Shown one piece after another: positions 34,808-43,110 of a stretch of DNA of 64,000 bases. The notes under the pieces were generated by a model. The model did no database searches and had not been told where the DNA came from. It saw only the letters and a list, made by a program, of their open reading frames with translations. The translations under genes were made by a program, and so were the position numbers. Numbering within the stretch: position 1 is the first letter of the stretch; the number at the start of each line of letters is the position of its first letter. The stretch covers positions 744,001-808,000 of the forward strand of contig NZ_BBZK01000004.1 in the NCBI RefSeq assembly GCF_001748085.1, given 5' to 3'. This DNA is from Streptomyces sp. TP-A0874. Lineage in GTDB: Bacteria; Actinomycetota; Actinomycetes; Streptomycetales; Streptomycetaceae.

Positions 34808-36061
34808 TCAGCTGCCGAGCCAGGCGAGAGCGGCCACCGTCATGGCGCTCACGCCGGTGTCCAGGGTCGGCTGGACGACGGGGGCGAAGGTGGCGCTGTG
34901 GTTGACCGGGATGTCCTGGGACACCGTCCCCTTCCGTTCCGCCTCGGCATACCGCTCCGGATCGATACCGCCGATCGCCCAGTAGGTGAACGGCGCCCCG
35001 AACGCCCGGGGGATCTCGCTCATGTCCTCGCTGGCGGTCTGCGGCTCGGCGGTGTGCGCGTCGTCGCCGAAGTAGGCGGCGAACGCCCCGGCGACGCGCT
35101 CGGTCGCGTCCTCGTCGTTGACGGTGGGTGGGAAGGAGGACGTCCTCTCGAACTCGGGCTCCTTCGGCGCCCCGGACGCGTCGCACTCGGCGCGGACGAT
35201 GCGTTCGATCGCCCGCAGGACCCCCGACCGCGTGGTGTCGTCGTAGGTGCGGACGTTGAGTTGGAGCACGGCGCTGTCAGGGATGATGTTGGGGCCGCTG
35301 CCCGCGTGGATGCTGCCCACGGTGAGGACGGCGGGGGTGGTGGCGGCCAGCTCCCGGGAGACGACGGTCTGCAGGCGTACGACGATCATCGCCGCCATCA
35401 CCACGGGGTCGACCGCGGCCTGGGGCATGGAGCCGTGGGCCCCTCGGCCGTGCAGGGTGATCCGCAGGCTGTCCGCGGCCGACAGGAAGGAGCCCGGACG
35501 GGTGCCGACATACCCGGCCGGATAGGGCAGGACGTGTTGGGCGAGCACGACGTCGGGGCGTGGCGACTTCGCGGTGAGACCGTCGTCGATCATGGCGTCC
35601 GCGCCGTCGCCGTTCTCCTCGGACGGCTGGAAGAGCGCCACGAAGGTGCCTCGCCAGGCGTCCTTGGCCCCCGCCAGCAGCCGCGCGCAGCCGACCAGGC
35701 CGGCCACGTGGACATCGTGGCCGCAGGCGTGCATGACGGGCTGTTCGCCGCCGTCGTCGCTGACCATCACGGTGGAGGCGTACGGGAGGCCGGTCTGTTC
35801 GCGCACGGGGAGGGCGTCCATGTCCGCCCGGGCCATGACGACCGGGCCGTCTCCGTTCGCGAGGACCCCGATCACGCCCGTGCCGCCCACGCCTTCGGTG
35901 ACCTCGTAGCCGAACCTTCGCAGGGCGTCCGCCGCCTTCTTCGCCGTGCGGTGCTCCCGCCGACCGAGCTCGGGGTGCCGGTGCAGGTCCCGGTAGAGGT
36001 CCTCCACATCGGAACGGATGGCGTCGAGGCCGGCCAGCACGGTCCGGGCGGGGTCGGTCAT
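34808..36061 (-). CDS. M20 family amidohydrolase (N-acyl amino acid / peptidase D type)
   Basis: 417 residues from ATG 36061 with GAGGAG 6 nt upstream. 'LHRHPELGRREHRTA', 'ARADMDALPVREQTGLPYAS', 'MHACGHDVHVAGLVG', 'FQPSEENGDGADAMI' and 'NHSATFAPV' are the metal and catalytic motifs of M20D aminoacylases such as hippurate hydrolase, IAA-amino acid hydrolase and AmhX. No signal peptide. The exact N-acyl substrate is unknown. Stands alone upstream of a TRIC-type channel gene. Confidence 0.92.
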   Translation of the reverse strand: MTDPARTVLAGLDAIRSDVEDLYRDLHRHPELGRREHRTAKKAADALRRFGYEVTEGVGGTGVIGVLANGDGPVVMARADMDALPVREQTGLPYASTVMVSDDGGEQPVMHACGHDVHVAGLVGCARLLAGAKDAWRGTFVALFQPSEENGDGADAMIDDGLTAKSPRPDVVLAQHVLPYPAGYVGTRPGSFLSAADSLRITLHGRGAHGSMPQAAVDPVVMAAMIVVRLQTVVSRELAATTPAVLTVGSIHAGSGPNIIPDSAVLQLNVRTYDDTTRSGVLRAIERIVRAECDASGAPKEPEFERTSSFPPTVNDEDATERVAGAFAAYFGDDAHTAEPQTASEDMSEIPRAFGAPFTYWAIGGIDPERYAEAERKGTVSQDIPVNHSATFAPVVQPTLDTGVSAMTVAALAWLGS

Positions 36062-36286
36062 CCAGGCTCCTCGCGGTGGATGGGTTCGGTCCGCACTCCG
36101 GGGCACGGCGGCCGACCGCACTCCCCCATCGGCGTGGCGAGGCCTGCGACGTCCTGGTGGTCGTGTGTCGAGCCTAGCCGCGACCACGTCTTCGGCCACC
36201 CGAAACCATACGGAGCGTGACAAACACGGCGGCTGCCCGAACCCGGCCCCGGCACGGAACCCGGGCCGCGTCCGGCCTGCCCAGTC

Positions 36287-36958
36287 CTACTGGGTGTCGC
36301 GCCCACGCGCTCCCCCGCGTCCGCGGGTCTCGAACGGTTCGGGTGCGTTGAGGCCGTAGCGGACACCGAGCATGCGGATCACGAAGCAGATCGTCGTCGC
36401 TCCCAGCTCGGCCGGGAGGCCGTAGAGCCCCGTCTCGGCGGTGGCGACGGTCACCGCCGCGCCCACCAGGGCCGGGATGGCGTAGAGGTCGCTGCGGAGC
36501 ACCGACGGGATCTGCCGGACGAGGGTGTCGCGGATCGTCCCCCCGCCCACAGCGGTGACCACTCCCAGCAGGATCGCCGGCGCGACGCCGAGCCCGGCGG
36601 CCAGGGCCTTGCTCGACCCGATGACGGCGAATGTGCTCAGCCCGATCGCGTCGAGCACGGTGATCGCCGTCCCGATCCGGCGCAGGTACTTGCTGAGGGC
36701 GAAGGCGATCAGTCCACCGATGGCGGCGAGCGTGTAGTAGCGCCAGTCCATCAGCGTCGCCGGGGGCAGCGAGTCGATGAGGACATCGCGGATGATGCCG
36801 CCGCCCAGTGCGGTGATCATGCCGAGGACGACCACGCCGACCACGTCCAGCCGCGCGGCACGAACCGCCGTCAGCGCCCCGTTCAGCCCGAACGCGAACG
36901 TGCCGGTCAGGTCGAGGGCGAGCAGCGGCGTGGGTTCGAGACTCATACCAGTCTGCAT
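36287..36958 (-). CDS. TRIC-type cation channel / UPF0126 (YicG) membrane protein
   Basis: 223 residues with seven predicted membrane helices. Two internal repeats carry the Gly-rich 'ALGGGIIRDVL' and 'AVGGGTIRDTL' motifs that line the pore of bacterial TRIC trimeric K+ channels. Starts at 36958 and 36946 are both ATG and neither has a clear ribosome site. Function in bacteria is probably monovalent cation or small-solute permeation. Confidence 0.9.
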   Translation of the reverse strand: MQTGMSLEPTPLLALDLTGTFAFGLNGALTAVRAARLDVVGVVVLGMITALGGGIIRDVLIDSLPPATLMDWRYYTLAAIGGLIAFALSKYLRRIGTAITVLDAIGLSTFAVIGSSKALAAGLGVAPAILLGVVTAVGGGTIRDTLVRQIPSVLRSDLYAIPALVGAAVTVATAETGLYGLPAELGATTICFVIRMLGVRYGLNAPEPFETRGRGGARGRDTQ

Positions 36959-37672
36959 ATCCCGCGCGGCGCTCCATCGCGACGATGTGGGGCGCGTCCT
37001 GCTCTCCGCCAGTCGAAGGACGACCGGTGTGGCTGCTCGTTGCCGCCGCTGCCTGCTCAGGCCGCAGAGACGGATCGGGAAGAGGGCGGTACGGGCTGGG
37101 GCGGTAGCGGAACGGCCGGGGACCGGAGGCGGCGGCGTGCGACGAGGCCGTCACGGTCGGCGAGGAGGTGTACGCCGGACGAGCTGAAGGTGTGCGCAGC
37201 TGGCGGAACGCGGGGCCTGGGGCTCAGGAGTTTCGGCGACGCGGACCGGGCGAAGGCTCCTGACGATCGTCTCGAACCCATGTCTCCCCGGAGCGCGGCA
37301 CGGCGGTAAGGCGGCCGCACCGTTTCGGCGCCAAGCAGGGTCCGCCTCCGGCGGCAGCGCCAACCGGGTGGTACCGGGAAAGGGGGATGGCCCCAGGTGG
37401 CCCGGCGAGGAGGTCAGAGAAGGGCCGAAGCCGCGATGCCGGTGCTGGCGCCCGCGACCCGGGGCGTCACGTACGCGGCCCGCCTGCGGCGATACGGCCA
37501 TACGCGCAGATCGCCGTGGTGACACGGGCGGTCACCGCTCCTCAAGCAACGGCGAGCACCTCCGGGGGTACAAACGCGAGGGAGCGCTTGGGGAAGGCGA
37601 CGCCGTCTTTGCGGGCCCCGCGTGCCCCCAGCGGTGCCCTGCCTCGACCGACGGCATGCCTTCCACAAGCGC
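36959..37672. other. 714-bp stretch without a convincing gene
   Basis: Several short open frames on both strands are Arg/Pro/Ser-rich shadows without ribosome sites or family resemblance. No tRNA-like or repeat structure was recognised. The kinase terminator must lie at the right end. Confidence 0.45.
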
Positions 37673-39580
37673 TCAGCAGGACTTGAGGTTCGGCTCCTTC
37701 GGCGCGGAGTCTCCCATGACCGACTTGAGATGACGGTTGTAGATGTCGGCCCACCGCGAAGGCTTCCCTGGAGACTTCTCCGTGATGGCGGACAGCGCCG
37801 TGCACACCTCCCGGTGCAGTCGCGGCTCCTCGGAGTCCATCGCCACCCCGTAGCCCTCCGAGCCACTGAGGCTTTCGAGCGCCTTGGTCTTGGCGGAGTA
37901 CTTGGCGGCGAGTCCGGCGACGATGACATCGTCGGTGGCCACCGCGTAGACCTTGGTCTTGGGGTCCAGCAGCGCCTTGACGCAGTCCTCGTAACCGGCC
38001 CGGAGAGCCATCTGCTTGCCCAGGCCCTGCTTTTCGATCCACGGCACGTAGACCGAGTTCCTGGCGGTACACACCTCGACCTTCTTGTCGCCCTTCAGGT
38101 CGCTGAGGTCGTTGTACGGCCGGTTCTTCCGCACCAGCAGCCCCTTGAGCGCCTCGAAGTAGGGGCCGGCGAACTTCACCCCGTCCTCCTTCTCACGCTG
38201 CTCGTTGATGCTGTACGTGGCCAGCACGAGATCGAGCCTGCCGGACTTCAGAAGATCGCTGCGGTTGTCCGAGTTCACCGCGTGGAAGGTGACCTGGTCG
38301 TCCTTGAAGCCGAGTTCCCGGGCGATCTCCTTGGCGAGATCGACCTCGAAGCCGCGGTAGGAGCCGTCGGCCCCCACGCTCAACCCGGGCTGGTCCTTCT
38401 TCACGCCGATCCGCAGTTTGTCGTGGGTGTCGCTGAATCTGGGCGGGCGCTTCTCACTCCCCGCCACGGGTCCCTTGTCCGAACCCACCGCGTCGGAACC
38501 GTCGTCCATCTCCGACCAGACGAACCATCCCCCGCTCACGACCAAGGCGGTGCAGAGGGCGGCCACCGCCACCTTCCACAGGCCGCGGCGCGCACCCGAC
38601 CCCTCGCGTGCGGCCTCGCCGGACAGCGCCGGGACCGGTTCCCCGGGCCTTCCGTCGCCCAGCGGCTCGGGGTCGGAGGATTCACCGGGTCGCACAGCAG
38701 GAGGGTCCAGGGCCGCGTCCTCGGTGACGGCCCGAAGCATCCGGTCCGCCTCAGCGGCGTCAGGACGCTGGTCGGGGTCCTTCTGGAGCAGAGCCTGGAT
38801 CAGCCCGGCGAGCGGACCGGCGTACTTCATGGGCGGTACCGGCGAGTCACGCACGGCGATGAAGATCTCGAAGCTGGTGGGGGCGTCGAAGGGCCGCCGG
38901 CCCTCCACCATCTCGTAGAGCGTGACGCCGAGCGCCCACAGGTCCGACGCGGGGGTCGCCGGGTGCGGGTTGGCCGGTGTGTGGCTGAGCAGTTCCGGCG
39001 CCAGGTACTGCGGCGTCCCGATGATCTCGTGGGACCGGGTGACCTGCGCGGCGCCCTCGAAGGTGGCGATCCCGAAGTCCATGAGGAGCGCACGCCCGTC
39101 GGGGCGGAACAGGATGTTGTGGGGCTTCACATCTCGGTGCAGTACACCGGACTCGTGCACGGCGGCCAGCCCGCGCAGCACCTGGAGGCCGATGCGTGCC
39201 GCGTGGGGGACGGACAGCTGCCGCTGCTCGCGCAACAGGTCTGCCAGGGAGCGGGAGTTGAGCAACTCCATCACGATCCAGACCTGGTTGCCGTCCTCGA
39301 TCACGTCGTGCACGGCGACCACGTTCTGATGACCGATCCGGGCGATGGCCTGCGCCTCGCGGCGCGCCCGGCTCACCCACTTCGCCTGCGCCTCGGCATC
39401 CGCCGCGCCCGGGTACAGCAGCCCCTTCACGGCCACCTTCCGGTCCAGGCTCGTATCGAGGGCTTCCCAAACGACGCCCATCCCGCCCCGCCCGAGTTGG
39501 CGTTGCAGTCTGTAGCGGCCCGCGATCACCATGTCCGGCTCGTCACCCCGGCCGCGGCCGGCTGTACCCTCGCTGCGCAT
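37673..39580 (-). CDS. Transmembrane Ser/Thr protein kinase with extracellular solute-binding (SBP_bac_3) domain
   Basis: 635 residues; the ATG at 39580 is chosen because GGGGGA lies 4 nt upstream, whereas the ATG at 39592 has no site. Residues about 20-300 form an intact Hanks kinase: 'LGRGGMGVVWEA' P-loop, K52, 'HRDVKPHN' (D150), 'DFG' 168-170, 'GTPQYLAPE', 'SDLWALGVTLYEM'. A linker and one membrane helix ('VAVAALCTALVVSGGWFVW', about residue 340) lead to about 250 extracellular residues: 'DKLRIGVKKDQPGLS', 'GFEVDLAKEIARELGF', 'RLDLVLATYSINEQREK', the periplasmic amino-acid-binding fold of glutamate/glutamine ABC receptors, ending in Cys. It is a one-protein receptor kinase likely sensing an amino acid. 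No transporter genes are adjacent. Confidence 0.9.
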   Translation of the reverse strand: MRSEGTAGRGRGDEPDMVIAGRYRLQRQLGRGGMGVVWEALDTSLDRKVAVKGLLYPGAADAEAQAKWVSRARREAQAIARIGHQNVVAVHDVIEDGNQVWIVMELLNSRSLADLLREQRQLSVPHAARIGLQVLRGLAAVHESGVLHRDVKPHNILFRPDGRALLMDFGIATFEGAAQVTRSHEIIGTPQYLAPELLSHTPANPHPATPASDLWALGVTLYEMVEGRRPFDAPTSFEIFIAVRDSPVPPMKYAGPLAGLIQALLQKDPDQRPDAAEADRMLRAVTEDAALDPPAVRPGESSDPEPLGDGRPGEPVPALSGEAAREGSGARRGLWKVAVAALCTALVVSGGWFVWSEMDDGSDAVGSDKGPVAGSEKRPPRFSDTHDKLRIGVKKDQPGLSVGADGSYRGFEVDLAKEIARELGFKDDQVTFHAVNSDNRSDLLKSGRLDLVLATYSINEQREKEDGVKFAGPYFEALKGLLVRKNRPYNDLSDLKGDKKVEVCTARNSVYVPWIEKQGLGKQMALRAGYEDCVKALLDPKTKVYAVATDDVIVAGLAAKYSAKTKALESLSGSEGYGVAMDSEEPRLHREVCTALSAITEKSPGKPSRWADIYNRHLKSVMGDSAPKEPNLKSC

Positions 39581-40132
39581 CTGTTCCCCCATACGTTTTC
39601 GATATGGAGAGTAACCCTAGACGCACCATCAGCCACCCGGGTGTCACCGCAGACAAAGCGGTGACACCGGCCTTGCGGACCTGTGACATCACCGTGAGGC
39701 CGCCGCACTCCTGACGGCTTCAAACCTGATCCCGGACCCCGCTCATCCGGCTCCCGACGGTTGACCGACCCCCGTAGGGCCAGGCGGAGCGATCGTGGGA
39801 GAGCGTCGCGCCGGGGCCGTCCCGCTTCATGGTCGACGGTGCAAGGAACACGGCAAGCGCTCAAGCGGCGACTCGGCATGGACAGCATCACCGGTCTGGG
39901 AAACCGCCCCGGCCGGCGGGCGTCTGACGGACCCCCTCCCGCCGACGCCGGGAGGGGTATGGCGTGCTGATCGCGGCCGGCCCGCGGCACGGCGCCGCTC
40001 CGGCGGTCATCTTCGGCTGCATCGTGCCCGGGGCCCCTGATCACCGGCTGTCCTCCGGGGGCACTGGTCGGCCAAGCCCCTTTCCGTACCGAGCGAAGGA
40101 GCCCGGCTCCGGTAGCCGGCACGGCGACGGGC
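39581..40132. other. Gene-free stretch upstream of the receptor kinase gene
   Basis: About 550 bp. It includes the kinase promoter region (AT-rich CGTTTTCGATATGGAGAG near 39593-39612) and otherwise no supported gene or strong inverted repeat. Confidence 0.45.
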
Positions 40133-41352
40133 TCAGAGAGCTGGCAGGCTCCGCACGACGTAGGTCATGTGCTGGAGATTCCCCGTGCGCAGCCACTCCT
40201 TGGGCCCGCCCACCCCCTTGCTGACCGTGAGAGGTCCGTTCGCGCAGTCGCGCAGCCATTTTTCGCCCTGTCCGGCACCCGCTCCCCGGAACTCCGGGAG
40301 TTCCGTGATCTGACGTGCCGCCCTCCGATTGGTGGCGATCCGGTCACTGCCCCGGGTCAGCATCTTGGACAGAACATACGAGTTCTCGGTGGTGTAGCCG
40401 AGCACGCCCCACGGCGGCCCGCCCTTTCTCCCAGGGGCCGGCGCCTGGGCGATAGCTTCCGTGTGCTGCACTCCGTAATCGCCGTAGCCGAGGTGCGGAG
40501 CATAGGCTCGGCCCATCGCCCGCACTTCGTGCCACATGCGCCGCTCCGCACGCGGCTCAGCACGCGGTCCGTGTTCCAGCATGTCGGCGGTGACCCGGGG
40601 GAAACCGCCGCCGAGCAGAGATACGGTCCGCCAGGGTGTCAGGGGTATCAACGCGTCGAGGGCGCGCAACGCCTCCTTACCTGCGTCGGGCCGCTCGTCG
40701 AGAACGGTTCGCATGTCGAGCAGCAGATCGAGGGGGAGCGCCGGACCGGTCCGCCTCAGCAGATTCCGGACGTCCTCGCCTAAGGGTTGTCCCGTAATCC
40801 CTGGTGGGCGCACGACGACAGCTACGGCACCTCGCCGCGTTGTCGGAACATCCCGATACGCCCAGTATCGGGACGTCCCTCCGCCTTGCGATGCACCGCA
40901 TCTGACGCCGTGCGCTGATCCACCGGGGATTACGAGACAACCCTCAGGGAGCCTTCCCACTCTCCCGTGACACGGACCCGGACGCCCAGTCCGCGGTGGC
41001 AACGCCGAGCGGTCTCCAGGGCCGCCGCCTGCTGCGCTTCGCTTCTCTCCGGTCCCGTGACAGGCCGCAGCCAACCCCACTCGCAGTAGACGGAGAACGC
41101 TTCTGTGAGGGCAGCAGCCTGCGCTTCCTCCCCGAAAGGGGCGTCGATCCATCCGCCGTGACGGCTCACCGCGCTCACTCGCGCGACGAACTTGCGGACG
41201 GCGGTTTCCAGTGTCGGCGGAACCGCACCGGGCAGCGGCGGGAGGTTCCACAGCGGCCTGATCGCGACGCGGACGTCCGGCCGCAGCCTTGCGTAGGCCT
41301 CGACCGCGTGCGGCCGGGCCGGCAGAACGGGAACATAGAGCGGTCCGGACAT
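40133..41352 (-). pseudogene. Beta family protein gene interrupted by a MITE
   Basis: The 5' part starts at ATG 41352 ('MSGPLYVPVLPARPHAVEAYARL') and codes to 'VTGEWEGSL' at about 40946; then the 160-bp element at 40784-40943 brings in a stop (TAA, read at about 40932-40930). The 3' part resumes directly after it at 'GEDVRNLLRRTGPALPLDLLLDM' and continues to the stop at 40133 ('TYVVRSLPAL'). Together they give a protein of about 350 residues resembling the phage T4 beta-protein-like family (Pfam Beta_protein). If the element plus a two-base duplication is removed, the two halves join in frame. An in-frame read-through from the element gives a longer open frame that is not the real start. Confidence 0.8.
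40784..40943. mobile_element. MITE-like inverted-repeat element, copy 2
   Basis: 160 bp, about 95% identical to 17928-18086, with ends GGGTTGTCCCGTAATCCC and (inverted) GGGTTGTCTCGTAATCCC. The central CATCCCGATAC-GCCCA-GTATCGGGACG hairpin is kept with one change. Flanking bases are TAA (left) and TCA (right); counting the outer A/T as part of the element leaves TA and CA. It lies inside a beta-family gene, which directly shows it inserted into formerly intact sequence. Confidence 0.9.
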
Positions 41353-41652
41353 CGCGGCCCCCCTCGGCACCGTCCGTGCGCTTCCCTTCCCGCCAGGGTC
41401 CGCTCTTCTCAAAACTCTTGAAAAGAGCGCAATTTCAGCCCAGATGGCTGAAGTGTGCACGTACCTGGCAATGCCATGACGCAGGTTGCAGGTTTCGTGG
41501 TGCTCAGCGGTCGGGCAGGCCAAGTCTGCAAATGGCGGTTTCGAGCCCCACCCGGACACCGGCATCCGGGTCGGGACGACGAACGGAAGCTGCTGCCCCT
41601 GTCCGCCGTCCGACGGCTACTGGCCCGGTGGACGTGGGATAGGTTGCCCGCC
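41353..41652. other. Intergenic region upstream of the beta-family pseudogene
   Basis: 300 bp containing the inverted repeat at 41401-41429 and an AT-rich patch after it, which would be the promoter of the minus-strand pseudogene. No coding sequence was recognised. Confidence 0.5.
41401..41429. promoter_or_regulatory. 29-bp inverted repeat, operator candidate
   Basis: CGCTCTT-c-TCAA-aactc-TTGA-a-AAGAGCG is symmetric apart from one mismatch pair and a 5-bp centre. It lies 50-77 bp upstream of the beta-family start, in a promoter position. No regulator gene is adjacent. Confidence 0.45.
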
Positions 41653-42187
41653 ATGACCGAGCTAAGGGTTGTCCCGATCAGGACCGAGCGGCTCGTACTC
41701 CGTGAGCCCGCAGCCCGGGACCGGACGGCGTTCATCGAGCTGCTCGCCTCACCAGAGGTACACAGCTACCTCGGCGGCCCCCCGAGCCCGTGATGAACTC
41801 GAACGCGTGATGCCCGCGGTGCCCCGGCGGCGCCCTGGCCTTTTCGTGGTCGATCTCGACGGAACGGTGATCGGCATGGTCACGGTCAATCGGCGCGCCC
41901 CAGAACGTCCGGGTCACATCCGGCCAGAGGCCGGAGAGGCCGAGCTCGGCTACATGTTCCTGCCCGAGGCGTGGGGACACGGGTACGCCGCCGAGGCGTG
42001 CGCGGCGGCACTCCGATGGGTCGCCGACGCGCTCCCCGGCGAGCCGGTGGTGCTCTGCACCCAGGCCGTCAACAACCGCTCGGTGCGCCTCGCGGTGAAG
42101 CTGGGCTTCACCGAGGTGGAGCGGTTCGAGGAGTACGGCGCCGAGCAGTGGTTCGGCGTGTGGTTCTCGGAGCCGCCGTCCGGTTGA
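41653..42187 (+). pseudogene. GNAT acetyltransferase gene with +1 frameshift
   Basis: ATG 41653 opens 'MTELRVVPIRTERLVLREP' and 'AFIELLASPEVHSYLGGP', then a run of six C (41778-41783) shifts the frame and a stop follows at 41791. The next frame continues with 'RARDELERVMPAVPRRRPGLFVV', 'AELGYMFLPEAWGHGYAAEACAAAL' (acetyl-CoA site) and 'NNRSVRLAVKLGF' to a stop at 42187. Removing one C restores a normal RimJ/RimL-type acetyltransferase of about 177 residues. A sequencing error in the homopolymer is possible; otherwise the gene is freshly inactivated. Confidence 0.75.
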
Positions 42188-42351
42188 GCTGGTGCGGTCC
42201 TCCACTGCGTGTCCGTTCAGCGGGATGAGCAGGGTCTCCTATGCACCGCGCCCAGGGACACCTCATGCCGCGCGGTGGCGGCTTCCAAGTGGAGCCCCGG
42301 CCACAGGAAAACGGCGTCCCTGTCATGAGGTGGACGCAGTGACCAGGTGGT

Positions 42352-43086
42352 TCAGAGCCGCTGCCAGACCCGGGCCGGCGCCGACGCGGTGAGGACTCGG
42401 TCCGGGTGCCCCTGTCCGACGAGGCGGCCGTCCCGGAGCAGGAGGCACAGGCTCGCCGCGCGTGCGACCTCCAGATCGTGCGTGGCCTGGACGACCGTCA
42501 CACCCTCCGCGACAAGCCCGGTCAGCAGCTCCCCGATCCGCTCCCTCGCCTCCGGGTCCAGACCGGTGGTCGGCTCGTCGAGCAGCAGCAGGTCCGACTC
42601 CTGAGCCAGTGCCTGTGCGATGAGGGCGCGTTGACGCTGCCCGCCTGACAGCTCTCCCAGTTGGCGTGCGGCCAGGTCTCCGACGCCGAGCCGGTCGAGT
42701 GCGGCGTCCACGGTTGCGCGGTCCTGGCGGGTGAGCCGGCGCCACGGCCCGCGTTCGCCCCAGCGCCCCATCTCCACCGCCTGCCGGACGGTGAGTGGCA
42801 GCGCATCGCCGACGGCTCCGCGCTGCGGCACGAACGCGGGTGGTCTACCTCCGTCGTGCTGGAGGTCACCGGCTGTCGGACGGATCACACCGGCGAGAAC
42901 GCCGAGCAGTGTCGACTTGCCGCAGCCGTTCGGCCCGACGAGGGCTGTTGCGGCCGACTTCGGTATCTCCGCGCCGACTTCATGGAGGACGGAGCGGCCT
43001 GGATAACCGGCGCACAGCCCGGAGAAGTAGACGCGCGGAGTCGGGTCGAGGGCCCGGGGGGACCGAGACCGAGGTTTATTGAACAT
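42352..43086 (-). CDS. aztA: Zinc ABC transporter ATP-binding protein AztA
   Basis: The preferred start is ATG 43086 ('MFNKPRSRSPRALDPTPR', 244 residues): TACAAT at 43099-43094 is a good -10 that would start a leaderless mRNA there. ATG 43095 in the same frame overlaps that hexamer. Walker A 'GPNGCGKST' (about 51-59), signature 'LSGGQRQRALIAQAL', Walker B 'LLLLDEPTTGLD' and 'ATHDLEVARAA' are intact. It energises the AztB permease encoded divergently, and a Zur box overlaps its start, so it belongs to a zinc-repressed uptake system. Confidence 0.9.
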   Translation of the reverse strand: MFNKPRSRSPRALDPTPRVYFSGLCAGYPGRSVLHEVGAEIPKSAATALVGPNGCGKSTLLGVLAGVIRPTAGDLQHDGGRPPAFVPQRGAVGDALPLTVRQAVEMGRWGERGPWRRLTRQDRATVDAALDRLGVGDLAARQLGELSGGQRQRALIAQALAQESDLLLLDEPTTGLDPEARERIGELLTGLVAEGVTVVQATHDLEVARAASLCLLLRDGRLVGQGHPDRVLTASAPARVWQRL

Positions 43087-43110
43087 GATTTTCATTGTAG
43101 TCTCTTCGCC
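43075..43110. promoter_or_regulatory. Zur box and divergent leaderless promoters of the zinc locus
   Basis: TGAACATGATTTTCA (43080-43094) matches the 7-1-7 actinobacterial Zur box (TGAAAATGATTTTCA) with one clear departure. The plus-strand promoter can be read as TTTATT (43075-43080), 17 bp, TAGTCT (43098-43103), with transcription starting at the aztB ATG 43111. The minus-strand -10 TACAAT (43099-43094) would start at the aztA ATG 43086. Only 24 bp separate these two starts, so the single Zur site can block both promoters. Confidence 0.7.

Noticed and set aside
34371..35186. Long minus-strand open frame overlapping the M20 gene end
   Set aside because: It is the antisense-phase shadow of the M20 gene and has no coding character beyond it.
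37154..37672. Short open frames upstream of the kinase gene end
   Set aside because: Arg/Pro/Ser-rich, no ribosome sites, no recognisable motif; typical non-coding GC-rich frames.
40133..41251. A single uninterrupted 372-codon frame covering the beta-family 3' part
   Set aside because: Its first two thirds are read out of frame from the 5' gene half and through the MITE; only the portion after 40783 is real.
42266..42336. CACCTCATG/CATGAGGTG inverted pair after the GNAT relic
   Set aside because: 9-bp arms more than 50 bp apart with no further pairing; probably chance.
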